This document shows, piece by piece, positions 19,403 to 28,743 of a stretch of 64,000 nucleotides of DNA (position 1 is the first letter of the stretch; every line of letters starts with the position of its first letter). This DNA is from Croceicoccus marinus (GTDB taxonomy: Bacteria > Pseudomonadota > Alphaproteobacteria > Sphingomonadales > Sphingomonadaceae), in contig NZ_CP019602.1 in assembly GCF_001661675.2 (NCBI RefSeq), forward strand, positions 1,327,501-1,391,500, read 5' to 3'. The notes below the pieces were generated by a model. It was given only the letters and a program-made list of their open reading frames with translations, did no database searches and was not told the DNA's origin. The position numbers were made by a program, and so were the translations under genes.

Positions 19403-20395
19403 ATGAACGAGATCACCAAACCCGCCGACATGCGCCCGCCCATCCAGCGCAAGCCCGACTGGATCCGGGTGAAGGCCCCGACCAGCAAGGGCTATGCCGA
19501 GACGCGGCGCCTGATGCGCGACCTCAAGCTGAACACGGTTTGCGAGGAAGCGGCCTGCCCGAACATCGGCGAGTGCTGGACCAAGAAACACGCGACGGTG
19601 ATGATCCTGGGCGACGTGTGCACGCGTGCCTGCGCGTTCTGCAACGTCAAGACCGGCATGCCGCGCATGGTCGACCCGATGGAGCCGATGAACGTGGCCA
19701 TCGCCGCGGGCGAGATGGGGCTCGAGCATATCGTCATCACCTCGGTCGACCGCGACGACTTGCCCGATGGCGGCGCGGGCCAGTTCGTCAAGGTGATCGA
19801 GGAACTGCGCAAGCGCGCACCCAATACCACGATCGAGATCCTGACGCCTGATTTCCGCGGCAAGATGAAGGCGTCGATCAAGGCGATCTGCGAAGCGCGC
19901 CCCGACGTATTCAACCATAATCTGGAAACCGTGCCGCGGCTCTATCCCACGATCCGGCCGGGCGCGCGCTATTACGCGTCGCTTCGCCTGCTTGAGGAAG
20001 TGAAGGCGAATGATCCGTCGATCTTCACCAAGTCGGGCATCATGCTGGGACTGGGCGAGCAGCGGCTGGAGATCCACCAGGTGATGGACGACATGCGCAG
20101 TGCCGACATCGACTTCCTGACGATGGGCCAGTATCTGCAGCCGACGCCCAAGCACGCCAGGGTCGTTGATTTCGTGACCCCGCAGCAGTTCGGCGCGCTG
20201 GGTTCGATCGCACGGGCCAAGGGCTTCCTGCAGGTCGCTTCCAGCCCGCTGACGCGGTCCAGCTATCACGCGGGCGATGACTTCGCCGAGATGAGGGCCG
20301 CGCGCGAAGCACAGCTGGCGAAGCAGGGCGGCGAGCCCGCCAAGGTCCCCGGCAAGAAGCAGTGGGTCCGCGACAGCAGCGCCCCCGCCGAATAG
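19403..20395 (+). CDS. lipA: lipoyl synthase
   Basis: Radical SAM enzyme that inserts two sulfurs into octanoyl groups. The 330-residue form starting at 19403 ([20 protein letters not shown]) fits sphingomonad LipA; an ATG at 19391 is an alternative and neither has a clear Shine-Dalgarno. Both iron-sulfur motifs are intact: [12 protein letters not shown] (auxiliary cluster) and CTRACAFC (radical SAM). The conserved C-terminal RSSYHAG appears as [11 protein letters not shown]. Confidence 0.97.
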   Translation: MNEITKPADMRPPIQRKPDWIRVKAPTSKGYAETRRLMRDLKLNTVCEEAACPNIGECWTKKHATVMILGDVCTRACAFCNVKTGMPRMVDPMEPMNVAIAAGEMGLEHIVITSVDRDDLPDGGAGQFVKVIEELRKRAPNTTIEILTPDFRGKMKASIKAICEARPDVFNHNLETVPRLYPTIRPGARYYASLRLLEEVKANDPSIFTKSGIMLGLGEQRLEIHQVMDDMRSADIDFLTMGQYLQPTPKHARVVDFVTPQQFGALGSIARAKGFLQVASSPLTRSSYHAGDDFAEMRAAREAQLAKQGGEPAKVPGKKQWVRDSSAPAE

Positions 20396-20406
20396 AAGCA
20401 GCGTCC

Positions 20407-20868
20407 ATGCCCAATATTCGCGAAACGCGCGAGCTCGACTATTCGGCCGAGCAGATGTTCGACTTGGTGGCCGATGTCGCCAGCTACCCGCAGTTCCTGC
20501 CCTGGGTGGTCGCCATCCGCGTGCGCACCAACAGCGAGACCGAGATGGTCGCCGACATGATGGTCGGCTTCAAGGCCCTGCGCGAGCGGTTCACGTCGAA
20601 GGTGTACAAGCAGAGGCCCGACCGGATCATGGTCGAATATGTCGACGGTCCGCTGTCCAACCTGGAAAACGTCTGGCGGTTCGAACCGCTGGACGGCGGT
20701 CGCTGCCGCATCCATTTCTGCGTCGAGTTCACGTTCCGCAACCGCGTGTTCGAGGCGTTGGCGGGCCAGTATCTCGACCGGGCTTTCCGAAAGATGGTCG
20801 GCGCGTTCGAAACCCGCGCGCAGGCCCTTTACGGCAGAAGCAATTCCAGCGCGCACAGCGCGGCCTGA
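20407..20868 (+). CDS. COQ10/RatA-type START-domain protein
   Basis: A 153-residue polyketide cyclase/START-like protein, 11 bases after lipA. The start MPNIRETRELDYSAEQMFDL and the later DGPLSNLENVWRFEPLDGGR match the family that includes mitochondrial COQ10 (coenzyme Q chaperone) and E. coli RatA. In alphaproteobacteria the gene regularly follows lipA, which favours the COQ10-like role in respiration over a ribosome toxin. Its 3' end overlaps the convergent CinA-family gene by 40 bases. Confidence 0.9.
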   Translation: MPNIRETRELDYSAEQMFDLVADVASYPQFLPWVVAIRVRTNSETEMVADMMVGFKALRERFTSKVYKQRPDRIMVEYVDGPLSNLENVWRFEPLDGGRCRIHFCVEFTFRNRVFEALAGQYLDRAFRKMVGAFETRAQALYGRSNSSAHSAA

Positions 20869-21374
20869 AGGCGCACGTCCGCGCGGCCCTTGCAGTCGAA
20901 ATGCTTGAGCTCGGCTGAAGGCTCCTCGCTATCCTGCCGGTCGCGCTTGGCGCGGGCGAAGACGACGGTGCCGACCGGCTTAAGATCCGTTCCGCCATCG
21001 GGTCCCGCGATGCCGGTGATCGCCACGGCGACATCGGCCCCCGAATTCTTGAGCGCGCCCGTCGCCATCGACCAGGCAACGGCCACCGACACCGCGCCGA
21101 AGGTCTCGATCAGATCGCTGGGCACGGCCAGCTCTTCCATCTTGGCAGCGTTCGAATAGGTCACGAACCCGCGGTCGAGCACCTTGGACGAACCCGGAAC
21201 CTCGGTCAGCGCCGAACACACCAGCCCGCCGGTGCAGCTTTCGGCCACGGCGATGGTCGTGCCGGCCTCCTTGTGGGCGGCGATGACCTTGTCGGCCAGA
21301 TCGGTCAGTTCCTTGGGGAGGTTGCTGTCCATGTCGGTTCCGGAAAGTTTGGGGGGATCACTGGTGGTCATCAT
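20829..21374 (-). CDS. pncC: CinA family nicotinamide-nucleotide amidohydrolase
   Basis: A 181-residue stand-alone CinA C-terminal domain, deamidating NMN to nicotinic acid mononucleotide. The motif [20 protein letters not shown] near residue 42-62, VTYSNAAK and [12 protein letters not shown] are typical. The first ATG (21374) overlaps the ispDF stop by 4 bases; an internal ATG at 21332 ([15 protein letters not shown]) is also plausible. The N-terminal MoaB-like domain of long CinA is absent, as in E. coli PncC. Confidence 0.92.
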   Translation of the reverse strand: MMTTSDPPKLSGTDMDSNLPKELTDLADKVIAAHKEAGTTIAVAESCTGGLVCSALTEVPGSSKVLDRGFVTYSNAAKMEELAVPSDLIETFGAVSVAVAWSMATGALKNSGADVAVAITGIAGPDGGTDLKPVGTVVFARAKRDRQDSEEPSAELKHFDCKGRADVRLQAALCALELLLP

Positions 21375-22606
21375 GCCGCTTTCATCAGCAGGACCTGTGC
21401 CTGCGCGGCGATGCCTTCACCGCGGCCGGTGAAGCCCAGCCGTTCGGTGGTGGTCGCCTTCACCGAAATGACACTGATGTCAACAGCCAGCAGCTCTGCA
21501 AGCCGCTCGCGCATCGCCATTCGGTGCGGGCCGACCTTGGGCGCCTCGCAGATGATGGTCAGGTCGCAATTGGCCAGGCGGTAGCCATTCTCTTCCGCCA
21601 GCCTGACCGCGTGCGTCAGGAAGATATGCGACGCGGCGCCTTTCCATTGCGGATCGCTGGGCGGGAAATGATCGCCGATGTCCCCGATGGCGACGGCACC
21701 CAGGATCGCATCGGTCAGCGCATGCAGCGCCACATCGGCATCGCTATGCCCGGCCAGCGTCCGGTCATGCTCGATCCGCACGCCGCAAAGCCAGAGATGG
21801 TCGCCCGGTTCCAGCCGGTGCACGTCATAGCCGCTGCCGGTGCGAAAAGCGGGAACGGGGGAAGGGGGCATCGCGAAATCTTCCTTGAAGGTCAGCTTGG
21901 CCAGCCGCGCATCGCCGTCCACCAGCGCCACCTCATGCCCGGCCTTGCGCAGCACCTGCGCGTCGTCGCCGGCACTCGGCGGGCCTTCCCACGCGCGATG
22001 CGCCGCGAGTATGTCGCCAAAGCGAAAGGCCTGGGGCGTCTGGACGCGGCGCAGCTCTTCCCGCCGCGCGGGCGCGCCCATGATGCTACCGCTGGCTTCG
22101 ACCATGCTGTCCACGACAGGTAGAACGGGAATCGCCCCCGATCTTTCCCGAAGCGCCGCGATCAGCCGTTCGGCGACACAGCCCGGCAGGTCTGGCCGCG
22201 CCGCATCATGGATCAGCACCGATGTCGGGGGCGAGGGGAGCGCAGCCAGCGCTTCCAGCCCGGCCCTTACCGAACCCTGCCGCGTGGCACCGCCGAAGAC
22301 GAAGGAAATTGCACCGCTATCGCCGATGGCGCCGCGCGCTGCATCCTCGTCGCCGGGGGGTATGACGATCAGGATCGGGCCGGAAATCGCCTTACGCAGC
22401 ATGGCTACGGCATGACCCAGCACGGTGGTCCTGCCATAGGGCGCATATTGCTTGGGGGTGCCCAGCCCGGCGCGCGATCCGCTGCCGGCGGCTACGATGA
22501 TCCCGGCGATCGTTTCGCCCTGTCGATCGGTGTCGTTTCGATCAGCCCCGCTTCGATCAACCATGTCCGCCATCGCCGGCCCCGCTACAGGCTTGATGGC
22601 CACCAA
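21371..22606 (-). CDS. ispDF: bifunctional IspD/IspF (MEP isoprenoid pathway)
   Basis: A 411-residue fusion of CDP-ME synthase and MEcPP synthase. The IspD half has [20 protein letters not shown] and [11 protein letters not shown]; the IspF half starts near residue 250 with [20 protein letters not shown] and has [15 protein letters not shown]. Fused IspDF is usual in alphaproteobacteria. The longest frame starts at 22606; starts at 22573 (MADMVDRSG) or 22564 would also keep the whole enzyme. The gene is divergent from dusB. Confidence 0.96.
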   Translation of the reverse strand: MVAIKPVAGPAMADMVDRSGADRNDTDRQGETIAGIIVAAGSGSRAGLGTPKQYAPYGRTTVLGHAVAMLRKAISGPILIVIPPGDEDAARGAIGDSGAISFVFGGATRQGSVRAGLEALAALPSPPTSVLIHDAARPDLPGCVAERLIAALRERSGAIPVLPVVDSMVEASGSIMGAPARREELRRVQTPQAFRFGDILAAHRAWEGPPSAGDDAQVLRKAGHEVALVDGDARLAKLTFKEDFAMPPSPVPAFRTGSGYDVHRLEPGDHLWLCGVRIEHDRTLAGHSDADVALHALTDAILGAVAIGDIGDHFPPSDPQWKGAASHIFLTHAVRLAEENGYRLANCDLTIICEAPKVGPHRMAMRERLAELLAVDISVISVKATTTERLGFTGRGEGIAAQAQVLLMKAA

Positions 22607-22645
22607 TCAATCGACTATGCGCTCTGCTTAATTTTTAGGCAGAAC

Positions 22646-23683
22646 ATGACCGATAATTCACCCTTCCCCCCTGCGCCCCGGCTCGAACCGATCCGCATCG
22701 GTCCGGTGACCGTGGCGACGCCCGTGGCGCTCGCCCCGATGACGGGCGTGACCGACATGCCGTTTCGCACGCTGGTCCGCCGCTTCGGTTCCGGCCTCAA
22801 CGTGACCGAGATGATCGCCAGCCAGGCGATGATCCGCGAGACGCGCCAATCGATCCAGAAGGCGGAATGGCACCCCAGCGAAGACCCCGTCTCGATGCAG
22901 CTGGTCGGCTGCGATCCGGTGTCCATGGGCGAGGCGGCGAAGCTGAACGAGGATCGCGGCGCAGCGATCATCGACATCAATTTCGGCTGTCCGGTCCGCA
23001 AGGTGACCAATGGCTTCGCGGGCTCGGCGCTGATGCGCGACATTCCACTGGCGACCCAGCTGATGAAGGCGACGATCGCGGCGGTGTCGGTGCCCGTTAC
23101 CGTCAAGATGCGCATGGGCTGGGACCACGCCTCGCTCAATGCGCCTGAACTGGCCCGCATCGCGCAGGATCTTGGCGCGGCGATGGTCACCGTCCATGGC
23201 CGCACGCGCAACCAGATGTACAAGGGCAGCGCCGACTGGGCCTTCGTCCGCCGGGTCAAGGATGCGGTGTCGATCCCCGTCATCGTCAACGGCGACGTCT
23301 GCGGGATCGGCGATGCCGCTACCGCACTGGAACGGAGCGGTGCCGATGGCCTGATGATTGGCCGCGGCGCCTATGGCCGGCCCTGGCTGCTGGGTCAAAT
23401 CATGGACTGGCTGGAAGGGCGAGAGGTGCGTCCCGATCCGTCGCTGCCCGACCAGTTCGCGCTCGTAACCGAACATTATCGTGCCATGCTCGACCATTAT
23501 GGCGGCGATACGGGGGTGAAGATGGCGCGCAAGCATCTTGGCTGGTACACCAAGGGGCTGAAGGGATCGGCCGATTTCCGCAACAAGGTGAATTTCATCG
23601 ACGATGCGGACAAGGTTCTGGCATCCCTGCGCGAATTCTATCTTCCGCTCTTCGACGACAGCCGAAAGGCCGCCGCCGCGTGA
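22646..23683 (+). CDS. dusB: tRNA-dihydrouridine synthase
   Basis: FMN-dependent reduction of uridines in tRNA (the nifR3 homologue). The 345-residue protein starts at 22646 (MTDNSPFPPAPRLEPIRIGP). Conserved blocks are APMTGVTDMPFRTLVRRFGS, NFGCPVRKVTNGFAGSAL (catalytic Cys), TVKMRMGWD, MVTVHGRTRNQMYKG and GRGAYGRPW. The gene precedes ntrB with a GTGA overlap, the standard alphaproteobacterial nifR3-ntrB-ntrC arrangement. Confidence 0.97.
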   Translation: MTDNSPFPPAPRLEPIRIGPVTVATPVALAPMTGVTDMPFRTLVRRFGSGLNVTEMIASQAMIRETRQSIQKAEWHPSEDPVSMQLVGCDPVSMGEAAKLNEDRGAAIIDINFGCPVRKVTNGFAGSALMRDIPLATQLMKATIAAVSVPVTVKMRMGWDHASLNAPELARIAQDLGAAMVTVHGRTRNQMYKGSADWAFVRRVKDAVSIPVIVNGDVCGIGDAATALERSGADGLMIGRGAYGRPWLLGQIMDWLEGREVRPDPSLPDQFALVTEHYRAMLDHYGGDTGVKMARKHLGWYTKGLKGSADFRNKVNFIDDADKVLASLREFYLPLFDDSRKAAAA

Positions 23684-24819
23684 CCCTCGCGGGTGCGATC
23701 AGCGAAGCCGTGAGGCCATCGCCCGACCATGCGAGGCTGATCGCAAGCCTGCCCTATGCGGTGATCCTGTTGCGTCCCGGTCAGCGCATCGCCGCTGTGA
23801 ATGTCGCAGGCGAACAGCTGCTGGGCCAGAGCGCCCGCCGCCTGCTTGGCAAGCCGCTGAAAACGCTGGTCGATTTCGGCGAAGCGCGGTTGATGACCAT
23901 GCTGGCGGATGCCGATGTCCAGATCAACGCGCGCGACATGACCGCCCGGATCGGCAGGTCAGGCGCGAAACGGGTGCATGTGATCGTCTCACCCGTCGCG
24001 GGCTGGGAAGGCTGGCAGACCCTGACCCTGATCGAATCCGCCGAGGTCGAAGGGTTCGAGGAATCGGGCAGCAATACCCACGAGGAAGCGGGCCTGCGCG
24101 CGCCCGAAATCCTGGCGCATGAGATCAAGAACCCGCTGGCCGGTATCCGCGGCGCAGCGCAGCTTCTGGGCCGCAAGGCGAAGGCATCCGACCGGGCGCT
24201 GACCACGCTGATCGCCGACGAGGTTGATCGCATCGCATCGCTGATCGACCAGATGCAAAGCCTGTCGAGCCGTTCGGCGGTGCCGGCGTCGCCCGTCAAC
24301 CTGCATGTCGCGATCCGGCGCGCCACCGCTGTTCTGGAGGCAGGCGGCCACGACAATGTCCGCATCGTCGAGGAGTTCGATCCCTCGCTCCCCATGGTGC
24401 TGGTCAATTCGGATGCGCTGCTTCAGGTCTTGCTGAACCTTCTGACCAATGCGGCGGAAGCCTGTGCTGGCGAGGATGATCCCGAGCTGACGATCAGGAC
24501 CCGCTTTGCCAGCGGCATCATGCTGCGGCAGGCCGGCCAGGCGCAGCCGATCCGGCTTCCCATCGAACTGACCGTCACCGACAACGGACCGGGGGTCGAC
24601 CCCGAATTGCGCGACCACATCTTCGAGCCCTTCGTATCGTCGAAGAAGCAGGGGCAGGGGCTTGGGCTGGCCCTTGTCCGCAAGCTGGTGCGCGACATGA
24701 ATGGACGGATCAGCCACGAACGCGACGAAACGCGCGGCCTGACCCATTTCCGCATACGTCTGCCGATGGTGGAAACGCGCCGCGAAGCCGAAGACGTCCC
24801 TGCGGCGGGAGCCAATTGA
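23680..24819 (+). CDS. ntrB: nitrogen regulation sensor kinase NtrB
   Basis: A 379-residue soluble histidine kinase that phosphorylates NtrC under control of PII. It starts with GTG at 23680, overlapping the dusB stop. A PAS domain occupies roughly residues 18-110. The H-box is EILAHEIKNPLAGIRGAAQ, and the ATP-binding region carries NLLTNAAEAC and TDNGPGVDPELRDHIFEP. The stop overlaps the ntrC start (TGATG). Confidence 0.96.
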   Translation: MTLAGAISEAVRPSPDHARLIASLPYAVILLRPGQRIAAVNVAGEQLLGQSARRLLGKPLKTLVDFGEARLMTMLADADVQINARDMTARIGRSGAKRVHVIVSPVAGWEGWQTLTLIESAEVEGFEESGSNTHEEAGLRAPEILAHEIKNPLAGIRGAAQLLGRKAKASDRALTTLIADEVDRIASLIDQMQSLSSRSAVPASPVNLHVAIRRATAVLEAGGHDNVRIVEEFDPSLPMVLVNSDALLQVLLNLLTNAAEACAGEDDPELTIRTRFASGIMLRQAGQAQPIRLPIELTVTDNGPGVDPELRDHIFEPFVSSKKQGQGLGLALVRKLVRDMNGRISHERDETRGLTHFRIRLPMVETRREAEDVPAAGAN

Positions 24820-26267
24820 TGACCGATCCCGTCCTGCTGGTCGAAGACGATATTTCCATCGCGGTGGTCATCACGACCGCGCTGGAGGACGAAGGTCTGA
24901 AGGTGGTGCGCTGCGACAGCGTGGCAGAACGCGACAGGCTGCTGGCGTGCGAACGCTATTCCGCGCTGGTCACCGATGTCGTGCTGAAGGACGGCGACGG
25001 CATCGCCACATTGGACGAGGTACGCCGGCAGCAACCACACCTGCCCGTCATCGTCGTGTCCGCGCAGAACACGCTGGATACCGCCGTACGCGCCAGCGAT
25101 ACCGGGGCTTTCGAATATTTCCCCAAGCCCTTCGACCTGGACGAGCTGGTCAGGGCCGTCACCGCCGCCATCGGTAATGCCGACGCCGAAGCCAGGCCGC
25201 TGGACGGAGAGGGCGAGGGGGCTTTGCCCTTGGTGGGCCGGTCGAACGCGATGCAGGCGGTCTATCGCATGATCACGCGCGTGCTGCGCAACGATCTGAC
25301 GGTGCTGATCCTGGGGGAATCCGGCACCGGCAAGGAACTGGTGGCGGAAGCCATCCACAAGCTTGGCCAGCGGTCGCGCGGGCCCTTTGTCGCGGTCAAT
25401 ACGGCGGCGATCCCTGCGGATCTGATCGAATCCGAACTGTTCGGGCATGAAAAGGGCGCCTTCACCGGCGCATTCGCTCGCCATATCGGCAAGTTCGAGC
25501 AAGCGCGCGGGGGCACCTTGTTTCTGGACGAGATCGGCGACATGCCGATGCAGGCGCAGACCCGGCTGCTGCGCGCACTGCAATCGGGCACGATCCTGCG
25601 GGTCGGCGGACGCGACGAGGTGCCCATCGATGCGCGCATCATCGCCGCCACCAACAAGGACCTTGCGCCGCTGATCGAAACGGGCCGTTTTCGCGAAGAC
25701 CTGTTCTATCGCCTCAATGTCGTGCCCATCCAGTTGCCGCCCCTTCGCGAGCGGGGTGACGACGTCGATGCCCTGGCCGGCCATTTCCTGGGACAGGCGG
25801 CGCGCGAAGGCCTGCCGCGCCGCAATCTCAGCAAGGAAGCGGCGGCGCTGTTGCGGGTGCGGCCGTGGCGCGGAAATGTGCGCGAATTGAAGAACTTCAT
25901 CTATCGCCTGGCGCTGCTCGCGCGCGAGGAGGTCGTCGATCGCGCGGCGGTTCAGGCCTTGCTGGCGGACGAGGCGGCGACGGCTTCGCCTTCTGCAGGA
26001 CCGGCCATGTTCGACGGCGGCAATTACAATGATCTCGAAGGCGCGCTGCACCGCTGGCTGGCCGCGAACGCGCCGGAACCGGGGCACATCTATGCCAAGG
26101 CGATCGCCGCGTTCGAGAAACCGCTGCTGACCCACATGCTCGACACGACCGGCGGGAATCAGCTTCGCGCGGCACGAATGTTGGGGATCAATCGCAACAC
26201 ATTGCGCAAGCGACTGGACGAACTCGGCATCGATCCGGAGTATTTTGCCGCACGCGTGCGCGGTTGA
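24819..26267 (+). CDS. ntrC: nitrogen regulation response regulator NtrC
   Basis: Sigma-54 activator of 482 residues. The ATG at 24819 (MTDPVLLVEDDISIAVVITT) gives a proper receiver start. The phospho-acceptor Asp is in ALVTDVVLKDGDG. The AAA+ domain has GESGTGKELVAEAIH, the sigma-54 contact loop GHEKGAFTGAFARH, and GGTLFLDEIGDMP. The C-terminal Fis-type helix-turn-helix (RAARMLGINRNTLRKRLDEL) binds DNA. The intact GAFTGA contrasts with NtrX in this window. Confidence 0.97.
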   Translation: MTDPVLLVEDDISIAVVITTALEDEGLKVVRCDSVAERDRLLACERYSALVTDVVLKDGDGIATLDEVRRQQPHLPVIVVSAQNTLDTAVRASDTGAFEYFPKPFDLDELVRAVTAAIGNADAEARPLDGEGEGALPLVGRSNAMQAVYRMITRVLRNDLTVLILGESGTGKELVAEAIHKLGQRSRGPFVAVNTAAIPADLIESELFGHEKGAFTGAFARHIGKFEQARGGTLFLDEIGDMPMQAQTRLLRALQSGTILRVGGRDEVPIDARIIAATNKDLAPLIETGRFREDLFYRLNVVPIQLPPLRERGDDVDALAGHFLGQAAREGLPRRNLSKEAAALLRVRPWRGNVRELKNFIYRLALLAREEVVDRAAVQALLADEAATASPSAGPAMFDGGNYNDLEGALHRWLAANAPEPGHIYAKAIAAFEKPLLTHMLDTTGGNQLRAARMLGINRNTLRKRLDELGIDPEYFAARVRG

Positions 26268-26381
26268 GCCATCTTTTGGCACCGGAATTGACGCAACTGG
26301 TCGCATTTGGGGCGGGCTTTATCCCCCGAGGGCCAGCGCCCTCTTGAAATTGCGCAACAGCGCTGTTGTATTCCGGCAACG

Positions 26382-28709
26382 ATGCAGTCGCCCAGCCATT
26401 CCTCCGTCCAATCAGCCGATGGCGATGATGCACTTGCCGACGCGCAGGGCGCAGGTGCCGGCAATTCGGCGGGCAGGGACTGGCAGAGGTTGCTGCGGCG
26501 CGTCGGCATCGTCTGGCACCGCTCCAACGGTTTCGCAGTGCTTGAGATTGCGTGTGTCGTCGCCATCGCAGTCACGGTGATCTTCGGCTGGCTGGCGCTG
26601 GACGGGCGGACCGACGAAGCGCTGCTGCCGACTGCCACCACCACGACCCTGCTGGTCGTGACGCTCGTCCCCGGCATGGGGCTGATGGTGTTGATCGGCA
26701 GGCGGCTTGCCCTGCGCAGGGCGAAGCGGCTGACCGGCTCGACCGGGCGGATGCATGTAAGGCTGGTGTTCTTCTTCTCGCTGCTTGCCGCGGTGCCCAC
26801 GCTGCTGGTGGTGGTGTTCGCATCGTTCCTGTTCCAGTCGGGGGTGGAATTCTGGTTCTCCGACCGGTCGCGCGGATTGCTTGAGGATGCGAACGAGCTG
26901 GCCCGCGGCTATTACGAACAGAATTTCCGCGACATCGGCGACAACGCGATCGCGATGGCAGACGACATCCGCTTCTATCTCGACCGGGCACCGATCACGA
27001 GCCCCGAGTTCGCCGAGGCCTATACCCGCCAGGTAATCCTGCGCGAATTCGACAGTTCGGCGATCGTCGAACTCGGCAGCGACGGGACAGTGCGGACCGC
27101 CGCTATCGTCGATCCCGAAAGCGATTTCGGCCCCGCCAATATCAGGCCCGAGATCTTCACCAAGCTGATCGAAGGCTCGCGCGTCGAAGTCACCGCGGTG
27201 GCCGAGCGGACCGAGGCGGTCGCGCCCCTCGACATCGGGGCGGGCATATTCCTCTATACATCGCGCGAGTCCGATCCGCTGGCGCTCAGCCAGTGGCAGC
27301 GGGCGCAAAGCGTGCTGGCGAATTACGACGTGCTGACCGACAATGTCCGGTCGCTGCAATTGCAGTTCAACATCGCGCTGCTGGTCGTCTCGCTCGCGCT
27401 GGTCGGGCTGGCGGTGTGGTTCGCGCTGAGGTTCGCCGACCGGCAGGTGGGCCCGCTGGCCGAGCTGGTGGACGCGGCGCGCGACGTGGGCGCGGGCAAT
27501 TTCTCAAGCCGGGTGAGCGGGCGGACCGGGGCGGACGAGATCGGCCTTCTCAACCGCGCCTTCAACCGCATGACGGTGCAGATCGAACGCCAGACCGCGG
27601 CCCTGCTGTCCGCCAACGAGCAATTGCACGAGCGGCGCGCCTTTATCGAGGCGGTGCTGGATTCGGCGACCGCGGGCATCGTCTCCATCGATACGGACGG
27701 GACCATCCTGCTGATCAACGGATCCGCGCAGACGCTGCTGGTGGGCGAGAATGACGACGCGCCGGTCGGCCGGACGCTGGCCGACGTGGCGCCGACGCTG
27801 GCAGCGCTGGTGGAGGAAGGCAAGTCGGCTGGCATCGTCCAGATCCCGCGCGGCGGCGACATGCGGACACTGGCGGTCAAGCGGGCGCGCACGACCCATG
27901 GCCACGTGCTGACGTTCGAGGATATCACCCGTCAGCTGCTCGACCAGCGGCGGGCCGCCTGGTCCGACGTGGCGCGGCGGATCGCTCATGAGATCAAGAA
28001 CCCGCTGACCCCGATCCAGCTGGCGACCGAGCGGCTGAACCGGCGCTATCGCCGCCAGATCGAAACCGATGGCGAATTGTTCGACGAGCTGACCCAGACG
28101 ATCATCCGGCAGGTCGGCGACCTGCGCAAGATGGTCGACGAATTCTCGAGCTTTGCGCGCATGCCCAAACCCAGCTTCCGGCGCGAGGATGTCTCCGAAC
28201 TCGTGCGGCAATCGATGTTCCTGCAGGAAGTCGGTCACCCCGGCATCACCTATCGCTTCCGCGCGGAGGAAGGGGACACGGGCATCGATTGCGACCGCCA
28301 CCAGGTCGGCCAGGCGATGACCAACGTGCTGAAGAACGCCGCCGAGGCGATCGAGGCGCGCAAGCTGGGCGAGGGCGACGATTTTCGCGGCCACATCGAG
28401 GTTGGCCTGCAGCCCGACAGCAAGGGGGTGACGATCACCGTGACCGACAATGGCAGCGGCCTGCCGCAGCAGGGCGAGCGGATCGTCGAGCCGTACATGA
28501 CCACGCGGGAAAAGGGCACCGGCCTTGGCCTTGCCATCGTCCAGAAGATCCTGGGCGAACATGGTGGGCATATCGGGTTCGAGGCTGCGCAGCCCGGCGG
28601 CACCACCGTCCGCATGCGCTTCGCGCGCGATCCGCTGGCGGAGGAAGCCGGGGCTGAAGCCGGCGTCGGCGGGGCGCCGGACGGGAACGGCCGGCAGGCC
28701 GCGGAATGA
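26382..28709 (+). CDS. ntrY: sensor kinase NtrY
   Basis: A 775-residue membrane histidine kinase. The start at 26382 (MQSPSHSSVQSADGDDALAD) lies 114 bases past ntrC. Several N-terminal transmembrane segments are visible, then a large extracytoplasmic part, a HAMP domain (FADRQVGPLAELVDAARDVG), a PAS domain, the H-box RRIAHEIKNPLTPIQLATER and the ATPase region with TDNGSGLPQQG. NtrY pairs with NtrX and, in other alphaproteobacteria, affects nitrogen use, redox and envelope functions. Confidence 0.95.
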   Translation: MQSPSHSSVQSADGDDALADAQGAGAGNSAGRDWQRLLRRVGIVWHRSNGFAVLEIACVVAIAVTVIFGWLALDGRTDEALLPTATTTTLLVVTLVPGMGLMVLIGRRLALRRAKRLTGSTGRMHVRLVFFFSLLAAVPTLLVVVFASFLFQSGVEFWFSDRSRGLLEDANELARGYYEQNFRDIGDNAIAMADDIRFYLDRAPITSPEFAEAYTRQVILREFDSSAIVELGSDGTVRTAAIVDPESDFGPANIRPEIFTKLIEGSRVEVTAVAERTEAVAPLDIGAGIFLYTSRESDPLALSQWQRAQSVLANYDVLTDNVRSLQLQFNIALLVVSLALVGLAVWFALRFADRQVGPLAELVDAARDVGAGNFSSRVSGRTGADEIGLLNRAFNRMTVQIERQTAALLSANEQLHERRAFIEAVLDSATAGIVSIDTDGTILLINGSAQTLLVGENDDAPVGRTLADVAPTLAALVEEGKSAGIVQIPRGGDMRTLAVKRARTTHGHVLTFEDITRQLLDQRRAAWSDVARRIAHEIKNPLTPIQLATERLNRRYRRQIETDGELFDELTQTIIRQVGDLRKMVDEFSSFARMPKPSFRREDVSELVRQSMFLQEVGHPGITYRFRAEEGDTGIDCDRHQVGQAMTNVLKNAAEAIEARKLGEGDDFRGHIEVGLQPDSKGVTITVTDNGSGLPQQGERIVEPYMTTREKGTGLGLAIVQKILGEHGGHIGFEAAQPGGTTVRMRFARDPLAEEAGAEAGVGGAPDGNGRQAAE

Positions 28710-28743
28710 CAGGATTTACCCAAGGAAGGCAGGATTGGCTCTG

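Noticed and set aside
24423..26306. 627-codon open frame opposite ntrC
   Set aside because: NtrC motifs on the plus strand are complete; the antisense product has no domain.
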